Positions 1 through 6,419 of a stretch of DNA of 8,924 nucleotides are shown piece by piece. Position 1 is the first letter of the stretch. Every line of letters starts with the position of its first letter. Made by a program: the position numbers and the translations under genes. Below the pieces are notes generated by a model. That model was not told where the DNA came from, did not search any database, and saw nothing but the letters and a program-made list of their open reading frames with translations. Source of the DNA: an uncultured Bacilli bacterium (GTDB lineage Bacteria; Bacillota_I; Bacilli_A; RF39; UBA660). The stretch covers positions 1 to 8,924 of the forward strand of contig CALVIA010000042.1 of the NCBI GenBank assembly GCA_944329255.1. The letters are read 5' to 3'.

Positions 1-122
1 CCATGGCCAGCATCTAAATAAACAATTTTACCTATCAAAGGATACTCAGCTACATATGCATTTACTTGACCAAATAATAAAACACATATTAAAAATAGTA
101 TAATCATTTTGATTTTATACAT
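1..122 (-). CDS. N-acetylmuramoyl-L-alanine amidase, CwlD-like, N-terminal part only
   Basis: This gene runs off the left edge; 40 codons and two bases are visible. The product starts MYKIKMIILFLICVLL, a basic n-region and hydrophobic core, followed by a plausible signal peptidase site after VNA (residue 22). Residues 31-40 read GKIVYLDAGH and the next codon begins GG. This is the start of the Amidase_3 fold, where the His of the D-x-GHGG motif (H40 here) is the first zinc ligand. Known enzymes of this family cut the amide bond between muramic acid and the stem peptide outside the membrane. The start is supported by GGTGAT, a match to the 3' half of the Shine-Dalgarno consensus, six bases before ATG. 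In B. subtilis cwlD lies just downstream of rplM-rpsI, which fits this position. CwlD makes spore-cortex muramic lactam, but with only 40 residues I cannot separate it from other secreted amidases. Confidence 0.82.
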   Translation of the reverse strand, partial: MYKIKMIILFLICVLLFGQVNAYVAEYPLIGKIVYLDAGH

Positions 123-139
123 TATTATATCACCAATAA

Positions 140-169
140 ATTATATTTTTAATAATATTTTTTTATTAA
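140..169 (-). promoter_or_regulatory. Putative promoter of the amidase gene
   Basis: On the minus strand a perfect TATAAT (140-145) is preceded, after 18 bases, by TTAATA (164-169), four of six matches to TTGACA. It lies between the gtrA terminator and the amidase start, so the amidase probably has its own transcript. The region is so AT-rich that chance matches are likely. Confidence 0.4.
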
Positions 170-194
170 AAAAAGTCTTAAAATAATTTAAGAC
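168..194 (-). terminator. Rho-independent terminator of the yfhO-gtrA operon
   Basis: A perfect 8-bp stem, GTCTTAAA (175-182) and TTTAAGAC (187-194), encloses a 4-base loop. It begins one base after the gtrA stop codon. On the minus strand it is followed by a run of seven T (168-174). The other side is also T-rich, so it could work in both directions, but no plus-strand gene needs it. Confidence 0.85.
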
Positions 195-195
195 C

Positions 196-705
196 TTATT
201 TTTTTTTAAAAACAAATAATTTGCTAAAAAGATAATTTAATATAATTATTAATATTTGAACAATTAGTTTAATAATTTTATCATTAAAACCTAATAAAGT
301 TACAAATATAAACATAATTAACATATCTATTAATAATGTTGTTATTCTAGATGAAACAAAATTAATTATTTCTTTTATAATTTCTTTATTTGTACTTTTA
401 AATACAAATAATCTATTAGTAATATATGCAAATAATACAGCAAATATCCAACTTATTATATTTGCAATTTGTAATTGCCATCCAATATCTGGATTTAAAA
501 AAGTTAAAACACATAAATAATATGTAGCCAAACTTACAAAAGTTGTTAAAACACCAATAATCAAGTAATTTATTAATTCTTCATTTTTTTTATATAAAAC
601 ATATATTTTTTTTCTGTAAATAAATAATATTAGTATTAAAAATATAAACAGTATATTTATTATTATTAAATTATTTAAATATATATCAACTAAAGTATTT
701 ATCAT
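196..705 (-). CDS. GtrA/GtcA-family membrane protein, putative polyprenyl-phosphate-sugar flippase
   Basis: The 169-residue, almost wholly hydrophobic protein carries the GtrA-like fold of four membrane segments (about 45-67, 78-100, 117-138, 143-164). Two internally similar hairpin ends are visible: ITNRLFVFKS (95-104) and NYLFSKLFVFKKK (157-169). S119-R120 at the start of the third segment also fits the family. An additional N-terminal segment (12-30) and a basic linker make it longer than the usual 120-150 residues. Family members are thought to move undecaprenyl-phosphate-linked sugars across the membrane for O-antigen or teichoic acid decoration; in Listeria and Bacillus a GtcA protein works with a YfhO/GtlB-type transferase. 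Its ATG overlaps the yfhO stop by one base (TAATG), with AAGGAT nine bases upstream inside yfhO, so translational coupling is likely. Family assignment is firm; the carried sugar is unknown. Confidence 0.85.
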   Translation of the reverse strand: MINTLVDIYLNNLIIINILFIFLILILFIYRKKIYVLYKKNEELINYLIIGVLTTFVSLATYYLCVLTFLNPDIGWQLQIANIISWIFAVLFAYITNRLFVFKSTNKEIIKEIINFVSSRITTLLIDMLIMFIFVTLLGFNDKIIKLIVQILIIILNYLFSKLFVFKKK

Positions 706-3218
706 TATTTCTTTATCCTTTTTCTAAATAAATCAGTATAAATTATTGGTAAAAATATCATATATCCAGTAATAGAAACAATCATACCTTCTAATAATAA
801 AGGAGAAGTATATATTATTTTTACAACATGATGTCCTTCATTTATTGGAAAACCTATAAATGACTCATTTACAAGTTCATAATCCACAATTTTGTCATCA
901 ACATATATAGTAAATCCTTCTTTTTCATATGGAATTGACAAAAAGAAATATCCATTTTCATTTACATTTATATCACCAACAATTACATCTCCTTTTGTTT
1001 CCTCTTTATTAATTACAAATTCATCTACTGAATTAACATAATCTAATATATATTTATAATCTAAAGAATAAACTTTTATATTTGAAATATCATATTTACC
1101 TTCATCAAATTTAACATTTAACTCACTTATAGTATCATTTGAAGATAATACATAATCAAATCTATAATTTTTATTGTGATATGTCCATCCTCTACATGAT
1201 AATGTATTTTTTACATCATTAATAGTAATAGATGTATCTCCTATTAAACATGTTTCAGAATAATTCATATCAAATGATATAAATAATAATTTATTGTTAA
1301 ATTCCTTATCTAGCTTTATAACAATATTTCCATCTGTTTGACTATTTATTATGTAACGATCTTCTTCTTCTTTAAGAGATAAATTATTATAATCTACATC
1401 ATAAGTAAGTTTTTCTTCTTTAATATAAGACTTATAAACACTATTGCTTACATCTTTATCCACTATAACGTTAGTAACAAGAGCAAAAGCACTATCTGGA
1501 TACGATAATTTATCATATTCATTTTTACTTAATAATTTACTTGTTGCAAAACCAATTGGAAGAACATTTTCATTTATATAAACATTACTATTTTCAACAT
1601 TTTCATATCCAATTGGAACACTATCACTACTTATCATATATTTAGAAGACATTAAAGTATTAAATAAAATATTTTTTGAAGGCATTATTGCTGTAGATAT
1701 TCTATTTTCTTGTTCATTTCCTAATCCATCATTAGAAATATTGTAATAATATTGGTTTTCTAAAGAAGAATAAATAGAAGGAAGATAATAATCAGAAGTA
1801 ATTACCCTATTAATATTTTTCATACCCAAAATATTATTTGCAACTCTATAAACATTTTTGTCATCTTCTATTATTGGTGTTAACTTATCATAATTATAAG
1901 TATTAAATTGTAAAGATATATCCTCTTTTAAAACCAATTTATCACTATAATTATTTATTAAACAACACAATAAAGCAGAAAAACATAATGGTAAAATAAT
2001 CAAGTCTTTATTATTTTTTCTAACAAATATATAATATGTTATGAATAATACTAAAACATCTAACATAAATAAATAATTTTTTTCATATATATAAAATATA
2101 ATTTGAATAAGCGTACCTACTAAAAATATTATTTTGTATTTAACATCATCATTATATTTTATATTTTTAATAAAATATACTATTAACAAAATGGCTATAG
2201 GAAGAAGAGGAATCAATACCTTACCTCTAACATACATAAATCCACTAAATAAATAAATTATAATTGGAAAAATAAATACAATAGAAAATATTATAGAAAT
2301 AAATTTTAAAGATTTATTTTTAGAAAACAAACCAAAAATAACAGATATAAATAAAATAGATGTTGTACCAATTGTATATGAATTATATAAAATTTCTTCA
2401 AGATTTAATGTTGGAATAAATAATTTTAAATAATCAACTGATGATGTAATATCTGCTCGATTATTTAAAATTGAATACATTGTAGGAAGTAATAAAACAC
2501 ATGACATAAGAATTGGTACTAAAATTGTAAAAGCAAATTTTAATCCATCAACAATAAATTTTTTAAAAGTAATTTTATCATTTACTTCAATATATTTAAA
2601 AATTCCATATAAAATAATACAAATTATTCCACAAACACTATAATAATAACTAGTCATAATCATAAGAAATATACTTATTATTAGATAAGTTTTTTTATTT
2701 TTTTCAAAATATCTATCAACACTTATAAGACCCAAAAGCAAAAATGGCATATAGTTTATAAACATAATATGTCTATGTGTATGATATATTACTGGTCCAG
2801 AAAGTAAAAATAATAAGGTACCAATAAAAGAATATTTTGAATCAAATCTTTTTCTTAACCAAAAATACATTAAAACTATACTAAAAATAACTATTAATAT
2901 CATTGATACTTCAATATAATTTACCATCGATATACTAGGTAAAAGATATGATATTAATATAAATGGATTAAGTAATCCATAATAAGATAAATTAAATATA
3001 TTCTGTCCTGAACCAAGATTAAATGCAAAACTTGGAAATAAATCATTAGTGTTATAAAATAAAGTTCTAAAATATTCAGGAATTATCCAATGTTGAGAAT
3101 CCCAATCAACAGTAGATCCATTTACCTTATCAAAACCAACAATTGAAAATAAAATTAAAAGAAAAATAACAATTAATAAAGAAACATTTATACTATCTTT
3201 ATAAGAATTTTTTTTCAT
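705..3218 (-). CDS. yfhO: YfhO-family polytopic membrane protein, putative teichoic acid glycosyltransferase (GT-C-like)
   Basis: This 837-residue protein has a first membrane segment at 12-30 and then an acidic extracytoplasmic loop, VDWDSQHW (37-44), followed by PEYFR. That loop fits GT-C enzymes, where acidic residues in the first outer loop are catalytic. About a dozen further segments follow up to residue 422. A large outer domain (about 423-803) follows, with family-like elements SSKYMIS (524-530), FLSIPYEKEGFTIYVDDK (759-776) and EGHHVVKIIYTSP (794-806). A last segment spans 806-826 before the basic tail FRKRIKK. In B. subtilis, YfhO is needed to glycosylate lipoteichoic acid together with CsbB and GtcA. 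Here gtrA follows with overlapping stop and start codons, and an LtaS-like gene diverges upstream, both of which support such a role. The start has GGTGAT five bases upstream. Two outer-domain cysteines (657, 675) could form a disulfide. Donor and acceptor are inferred from context. Confidence 0.85.
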   Translation of the reverse strand: MKKNSYKDSINVSLLIVIFLLILFSIVGFDKVNGSTVDWDSQHWIIPEYFRTLFYNTNDLFPSFAFNLGSGQNIFNLSYYGLLNPFILISYLLPSISMVNYIEVSMILIVIFSIVLMYFWLRKRFDSKYSFIGTLLFLLSGPVIYHTHRHIMFINYMPFLLLGLISVDRYFEKNKKTYLIISIFLMIMTSYYYSVCGIICIILYGIFKYIEVNDKITFKKFIVDGLKFAFTILVPILMSCVLLLPTMYSILNNRADITSSVDYLKLFIPTLNLEEILYNSYTIGTTSILFISVIFGLFSKNKSLKFISIIFSIVFIFPIIIYLFSGFMYVRGKVLIPLLPIAILLIVYFIKNIKYNDDVKYKIIFLVGTLIQIIFYIYEKNYLFMLDVLVLFITYYIFVRKNNKDLIILPLCFSALLCCLINNYSDKLVLKEDISLQFNTYNYDKLTPIIEDDKNVYRVANNILGMKNINRVITSDYYLPSIYSSLENQYYYNISNDGLGNEQENRISTAIMPSKNILFNTLMSSKYMISSDSVPIGYENVENSNVYINENVLPIGFATSKLLSKNEYDKLSYPDSAFALVTNVIVDKDVSNSVYKSYIKEEKLTYDVDYNNLSLKEEEDRYIINSQTDGNIVIKLDKEFNNKLLFISFDMNYSETCLIGDTSITINDVKNTLSCRGWTYHNKNYRFDYVLSSNDTISELNVKFDEGKYDISNIKVYSLDYKYILDYVNSVDEFVINKEETKGDVIVGDINVNENGYFFLSIPYEKEGFTIYVDDKIVDYELVNESFIGFPINEGHHVVKIIYTSPLLLEGMIVSITGYMIFLPIIYTDLFRKRIKK

Positions 3219-3236
3219 GAAACATCACCCATATTA

Positions 3237-3247
3237 ATTATATCACA
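3237..3247 (-). promoter_or_regulatory. Extended -10 promoter of yfhO-gtrA
   Basis: On the minus strand 3247-3237 reads TGTGATATAAT: a TRTG extension, one base, then a perfect TATAAT (3237-3242). At 17 bases upstream there is only a poor -35 (TTATAT, 3260-3265), so the extended -10 probably carries the promoter. The start point would fall about 12-15 bases before the yfhO ATG, giving a very short leader. Confidence 0.65.
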
Positions 3248-3271
3248 AAAATATTTTAAATATAAAAAAAT

Positions 3272-3282
3272 TATGATATAAT
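3272..3282 (+). promoter_or_regulatory. Extended -10 promoter of the ltaS-like gene
   Basis: TATGATATAAT combines a TRTG extension with a perfect TATAAT (3277-3282). The -35 region (TTTTAA, 3254-3259) is weak and abuts the equivalent region of the divergent yfhO promoter. The start point would be near 3289, giving a leader of about 17 bases that holds the GGAG at 3291-3294. Confidence 0.7.
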
Positions 3283-3305
3283 TTTATAGCGGAGTTGATG
3301 TAAAA

Positions 3306-5168
3306 ATGAAAATAAAAAACTTCATAATAAAAAACAAACATATAATTTTAATGATAATATCATTTTATTTATTTGATTTTGTTTTAAGATTTTTTACAAG
3401 AAATATAAATTTTTATAATATATTTAGCATTGCCCCAAATCTATTTACAATATCATGGATAATTTTAATGATTGGGATATGTTCATTCTTTAATAAAAAT
3501 ATATCAAAAATAATATATGTAATAATTTTTAGTATTAATTTAGCATTATTTTTAACTCACTCAATTTATTATTCATATTTTAATAACTTTTTTGATTTTT
3601 CATCATTACAATACGCGTCAGAAGCTGGTGCATATCTGGTAGATGCAATAAAAAGTAGTCCAATATGGGTATATATTACAACATTTATACAAATTACAAT
3701 ATCATATTTTATAGTAAGATTTATGCCAAATAAAAAATGTAATTACAATTACAAATTTTTGATTATATGTGTAATTATATTTGGTATAACACATTTTGTA
3801 TCACCATTGACACTTGGAAATCCCGTTACAACATGGGATGCTTGGAGAATTCCAAGAAATGTATATATATCATTTAATGATAATAATAGAAGTATGCAGG
3901 TTGCTGGTTTTTATGAATATAATATAAGAAATTTTTATGTAAATTATTTAAAAGAAGAAGAAAAAATTGAAGATGAAAATTTGGAATTATTAGATGAGAA
4001 ATTTAATACTGAGCAAGAAGAATATAAAAATGAATATACAGGATTATTTAAAGATAAAAATGTTATTTTTGTACAATTAGAAAGTATAGATAAATTTTTA
4101 GTTACAAAGGAAATAATGCCTACATTATATGAATTACAAAACAATTCAATAAATTTCAAAAATCATTATTCTTTTGTTAGTGGAGGAGGATCTACTTTTA
4201 ATTCAGAATATATGATTAATACTGGATATACAACACCAATAACATTAAATAAAGGAGCATACACATTTAGTAAAAATAATTATTCCTATTCATTGCCAAA
4301 TTTATTAAAAAAAGAAGGATATACAGTTAATGCATTCCATATGAATTCTCCTGAATATTATTCAAGAGATGTTAATTATAAAAGTTTTGGATATGATTCT
4401 TTTAATAGTCTTAAAAATTTAGATAATGGTAAATATTATACAGACAATTCATATTGGTTAGATACTGAGCTTATAAATAATCCTATATTTAATGAAAAGA
4501 TATTTAACAAAGAACAAAAATTTGCAAGTTATATTATAACATATTCTGCACATATGCCTTTTGATGTTAATAAAGGAGTATGTAGTTTGCTTGTTGAAAA
4601 TAAAGAAGAACAACTTTCTGAATATGAATGTTTAAAACTACAAGCAAGAGAAACAGATAATATGTTAAAACTATTAATAGAAAATCTAGAAGAAAAAGAA
4701 TTAATTGACGATACAATACTTGTTTTATTTGCTGATCATTATTTATATACTTTAAATGATAAAACATTATTAGATGATTTTAAAACAACAGAAAATAATT
4801 TAATAAATAATACAACTTGGATGATATGGAGCAATGATATGAAAAAAAAGGATGTAAAAGAAGTTACATCACAATTAAACATTTTACCAACTATGCTTAA
4901 TATTTTAGGTTTAGAATATCATCCAAATTACTATTTAATGGAAGATGCTCTTGACGATGATTATGAGGGATTTGTATTTTTTAATGATTATTCGTGGTAT
5001 GATGGAAATGTTTATGTAGAGAATGGCTTAGTAACAAATGGTAAAAAAATATCAGAAGAAAAACTTATTGAAATGAATAATTTAGTTAATAAATTAGTCA
5101 AAATAAATGACGCAGTACTTACAACTGATTACTTTAAAAATATTAAAAATGAAACAAAAAACAATTAA
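3306..5168 (+). CDS. LTA synthase-family phosphoglycerol transferase (membrane sulfatase-fold enzyme)
   Basis: The 620-residue protein has the LtaS layout: five N-terminal membrane segments (about 12-30, 45-63, 66-88, 118-138, 150-168), a linker, and a large outer alkaline-phosphatase/sulfatase-fold domain from about 250. Key residues are visible: NVIFVQLES with E259, GGGSTFNSEY with nucleophile T297, R354 in YYSRDVNYKSFGYD, H416 in TYSAHMPFD, and D477-H478 in LFADHYLY. These match the Mn-binding and active-site set of Staphylococcus aureus LtaS (E255, T300, H416, D475, H476). Known enzymes split glycerol phosphate from phosphatidylglycerol to build or prime lipoteichoic acid. The length is close to LtaS (646). 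Within the family it could be a polymerase, a primase or another phosphoglycerol transferase, so I give no symbol. Cysteines 426 and 442 flank an outer-domain insertion and may pair. GGAG lies 11 bases before the ATG, a rather long spacing. It diverges from yfhO-gtrA. Confidence 0.9.
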   Translation: MKIKNFIIKNKHIILMIISFYLFDFVLRFFTRNINFYNIFSIAPNLFTISWIILMIGICSFFNKNISKIIYVIIFSINLALFLTHSIYYSYFNNFFDFSSLQYASEAGAYLVDAIKSSPIWVYITTFIQITISYFIVRFMPNKKCNYNYKFLIICVIIFGITHFVSPLTLGNPVTTWDAWRIPRNVYISFNDNNRSMQVAGFYEYNIRNFYVNYLKEEEKIEDENLELLDEKFNTEQEEYKNEYTGLFKDKNVIFVQLESIDKFLVTKEIMPTLYELQNNSINFKNHYSFVSGGGSTFNSEYMINTGYTTPITLNKGAYTFSKNNYSYSLPNLLKKEGYTVNAFHMNSPEYYSRDVNYKSFGYDSFNSLKNLDNGKYYTDNSYWLDTELINNPIFNEKIFNKEQKFASYIITYSAHMPFDVNKGVCSLLVENKEEQLSEYECLKLQARETDNMLKLLIENLEEKELIDDTILVLFADHYLYTLNDKTLLDDFKTTENNLINNTTWMIWSNDMKKKDVKEVTSQLNILPTMLNILGLEYHPNYYLMEDALDDDYEGFVFFNDYSWYDGNVYVENGLVTNGKKISEEKLIEMNNLVNKLVKINDAVLTTDYFKNIKNETKNN

Positions 5169-5199
5169 AAAAAGTAAATACACTGTATTTACTTTTTTT
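5167..5199. terminator. Bidirectional terminator between converging genes
   Basis: GTAAATAC (5174-5181) pairs with GTATTTAC (5185-5192) around a 3-base loop, flanked by seven A on the left and seven T on the right. The A-run starts inside the ltaS-like TAA, and the structure ends one base before the stop codon of the small minus-strand gene. It therefore serves both genes. Confidence 0.88.
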
Positions 5200-5200
5200 A

Positions 5201-5392
5201 TTACCATCTTGGAGGATAAGGTCTAGGCGGATAATATGGATATGGTTGTGGATAATATGGATAAGGTCTATAAAAATATGGTGCTATTAATCCTCCAGTT
5301 ATACCCCCTAAAACAAAAGGTCCCAAAAAGCTGCCCGCTATTCTATTATCATTATTACCAAAAGAATTATATTTTGAATAAGAATTATACAT
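5201..5392 (-). CDS. Small glycine-zipper and Pro/Tyr-rich protein of unknown function
   Basis: I do not recognise a characterised family. The 63-residue product has a polar, Asn/Tyr/Ser-rich head (1-18), a hydrophobic glycine-rich stretch (19-40) and a tail (41-63) made almost only of Pro, Tyr and Arg, ending PPRW. The middle has GxxxG spacing (G20/G24, G29/G33, G30/G34), typical of tightly packed or membrane-embedded helices. The tail contains a seven-residue near-repeat, PYPYYPQ then PYPYYPP. There is no clear cleavable signal peptide. The chosen start is MYNSYSK: a full AAAGGAG (5401-5407) sits eight bases upstream, and the ATG six codons earlier would put that site inside the coding region. 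A promoter lies just upstream and the shared terminator just downstream, so it is an independent gene. Small proteins of this style occur in Firmicutes spore coats and envelopes, but that comparison is only by composition. Confidence 0.75.
   Translation of the reverse strand: MYNSYSKYNSFGNNDNRIAGSFLGPFVLGGITGGLIAPYFYRPYPYYPQPYPYYPPRPYPPRW
5229..5263. repeat. 21-bp tandem near-repeat in the Pro/Tyr tail
   Basis: GGATAATATGGATA occurs at 5229-5242 and again at 5250-5263, a period of 21 bases or seven codons. It encodes the PYPYYPQ/PYPYYPP units of the small protein and could vary in copy number between strains. Confidence 0.7.
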
Positions 5393-5413
5393 ATACAATA
5401 CTCCTTTCATATT

Positions 5414-5442
5414 ATTATATGTATATTCAATTTATAAGTTAA
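5414..5442 (-). promoter_or_regulatory. Putative promoter of the small Pro/Tyr-rich gene
   Basis: On the minus strand TTAACT (5437-5442) and TATAAT (5414-5419) are separated by exactly 17 bases. The predicted start near 5407 lies downstream of the upper ATG (5408-5410), independently supporting the lower ATG at 5392. The -35 box overlaps the T-run of the rpsI terminator. Confidence 0.6.
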
Positions 5443-5470
5443 AAAAAAGAACTTAACAAAGTTCTTTTTT
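5441..5470 (-). terminator. Rho-independent terminator of rplM-rpsI
   Basis: AAAGAACTT (5446-5454) and AAGTTCTTT (5459-5467) form a 9-bp stem with a 4-base loop, extendable by A-T pairs. Eight T on the minus strand follow. It starts about 10 bases after the rpsI stop codon. The arms are symmetric, so it may also stop plus-strand transcription. Confidence 0.87.
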
Positions 5471-5479
5471 AAGTTACTA

Positions 5480-5899
5480 TTAACGTTTTGAGAATTGTGG
5501 TGCTCTACGAGCTTTCTTTAATCCAGGTTTCTTTCTTTCTTTCTTTCTTGAATCTCTAGTAATAAAACCATATGATTTTAATATTCTTCTAAAAGAATTT
5601 TCACTCTTAGGGTCAGTATTTCCATCATATTCTAAAAGAGCTCTTGTAATACCTAAACGGATAGCTCCTGTTTGTCCAGAAAATCCACCGCCAGATACTT
5701 TTGCGTCAATATCAAATTTTTCTCTAGTATTTGTTACATCTAAAGGTTGACATAAATCCATAACTAATGTTGGGAATGGAAAATATTCATTTACATCTTT
5801 ACCGTTTACTGTAATTTTTCCTTTACCAGAAGTCATTCTAACTCTAGCAATTGAACTTTTTCTATGTCCAGTTCCAGTATATACTTTCTTATCTGCCAT
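5480..5899 (-). CDS. rpsI: 30S ribosomal protein S9
   Basis: S9 is a 30S head protein whose basic tail reaches towards the P-site tRNA. Diagnostic stretches are GTGHRKSSIARVRM (9-22), SGGGFSGQTGAIRLGITRAL (69-88) and the C-terminal TRDSRKKERKKPGLKKARRA leading to PQFSKR. The terminal SKR, which contacts tRNA in known ribosomes, is intact. At 139 residues it is about nine longer than the usual 130; the extra residues are GNTDPKSENSF (93-103), between the ALLEYD helix and the conserved TRD segment. It lies eight bases downstream of rplM, and the rplM stop overlaps its AGGAGG site (TAGGAGG), as expected for a co-transcribed, coupled pair. Codon 1 is ATG with four bases to the AGGAGG. Confidence 0.97.
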   Translation of the reverse strand: MADKKVYTGTGHRKSSIARVRMTSGKGKITVNGKDVNEYFPFPTLVMDLCQPLDVTNTREKFDIDAKVSGGGFSGQTGAIRLGITRALLEYDGNTDPKSENSFRRILKSYGFITRDSRKKERKKPGLKKARRAPQFSKR

Positions 5900-5907
5900 A
5901 TTTCCTC

Positions 5908-6339
5908 CTAATTAATCTTCATTTCTACTGGCTTTTGTGCAGAATGCTTATGTTCTGTACCAGCATATACAAATAATTTCTTATACATTTGTCTTCCTAA
6001 TCTACCTTTTGGTAACATTCCTTTAACAGCTCTTTCAATCATTTCTTCTGAATATTTTTCTTTCATAACTTTAGCACTTCTAACTCTTAAACCACCAGTA
6101 TATCCACTATGATTATAGTACATTTTATCATTTAATTTATTACCAGTTAATTTAACCTTAGAAGCATTTAAAATTATAACATAATCTCCACAATCAACAT
6201 GTGGTGTAAAAGTAACTTTGTGTTTACCACGTAAAACATGTGCAGCTTTAGCAGCAACACGTCCTAATGGCATATCACTTGCATCAATAACATACCACTT
6301 ACGTGCAACTTCAGCTTTTTTTTGCATAAAAGTTGTCAT
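5908..6339 (-). CDS. rplM: 50S ribosomal protein L13
   Basis: L13 is an early-assembling 50S protein that binds 23S rRNA. The 143-residue length is normal. Family signatures are RKWYVIDASDMPLGRVAAKA (13-32), LRGKHKVTFTPHVDCGDYVI (36-55), NASKVKLTGNKLNDKMYYNH (58-77), SGYTGGL (78-84), and AVKGMLPKGRLGRQMYKKL (104-122) followed by the YAGTEHKHSAQKP tail. The ATG has GGGAG eight bases upstream (6348-6352). It is the first gene of the rplM-rpsI operon, behind its own promoter and a structured leader, and is separated from cdaR by a terminator. In some bacteria L13 or S9 levels are held by feedback on this leader; here that is inferred from structure alone. Confidence 0.97.
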   Translation of the reverse strand: MTTFMQKKAEVARKWYVIDASDMPLGRVAAKAAHVLRGKHKVTFTPHVDCGDYVIILNASKVKLTGNKLNDKMYYNHSGYTGGLRVRSAKVMKEKYSEEMIERAVKGMLPKGRLGRQMYKKLFVYAGTEHKHSAQKPVEMKIN

Positions 6340-6360
6340 ATTATATTCTCCCTTCTTTTA

Positions 6361-6415
6361 TTAAAGTCATAGTCCGGAACACTATACTTCATTGGGATGT
6401 GAAAAATGTACCAAT
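6361..6415 (-). promoter_or_regulatory. Structured mRNA leader of rplM, L13-leader type
   Basis: Between the rplM promoter and start codon the minus-strand transcript can fold two hairpins. The first pairs ATTGG/CCAAT (6391-6395 with 6411-6415) around a 15-base loop. The second pairs AAGT+ATAGT with ACTAT+ACTT (6364-6373 with 6381-6389), a 9-bp stem with one bulged G and the loop GTTCCGG. This segment is far more GC-rich than the surrounding non-coding DNA. Firmicutes have a known L13 leader family at this position that is thought to bind L13. The position and hairpins fit, but I cannot score it against the family model. Confidence 0.6.
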
Positions 6416-6419
6416 TGAA

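Noticed and set aside
124..132. TGATATAAT one base before the amidase ATG on the minus strand
   Set aside because: As a promoter it would start transcription inside the signal peptide. The same bases supply the GGTGAT ribosome-binding site, so the match is probably chance.
3298..3303. ATG-TAA minimal reading frame just before the LtaS-like start
   Set aside because: It lies only three bases after GGAG, too close for good initiation, and similar ATG-TAA pairs are expected by chance.
3944..4159. Open frame on the minus strand inside the LtaS-like gene (71 codons)
   Set aside because: It is antisense to well-conserved catalytic-domain codons, has no ribosome-binding site and no recognisable protein features.
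4567..4767. Second minus-strand open frame inside the LtaS-like gene
   Set aside because: It is a low-complexity hydrophobic translation of AT-rich antisense DNA with no start context.
5393..5410. Upstream ATG for the small Pro/Tyr-rich protein (MKGVLY extension)
   Set aside because: The AAAGGAG site would lie inside the extension, and the predicted transcription start is downstream of this ATG.
5236..5442. Plus-strand open frame across the small Pro/Tyr-rich gene
   Set aside because: It overlaps a minus-strand gene that has a perfect ribosome-binding site, promoter and terminator, and it crosses the rpsI terminator region.
5528..5547. Five TTTC tetranucleotide repeats in rpsI, a possible slippage tract
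   Set aside because: They encode the conserved RKKERKK segment of S9, and phase variation in an essential ribosomal gene is implausible.
6348..6397. Possible pairing of the rplM ribosome-binding site with the leader (GGGA with TCCC)
   Set aside because: Only four base pairs form and they cannot be extended on either side, so it is not convincing as a sequestering helix.
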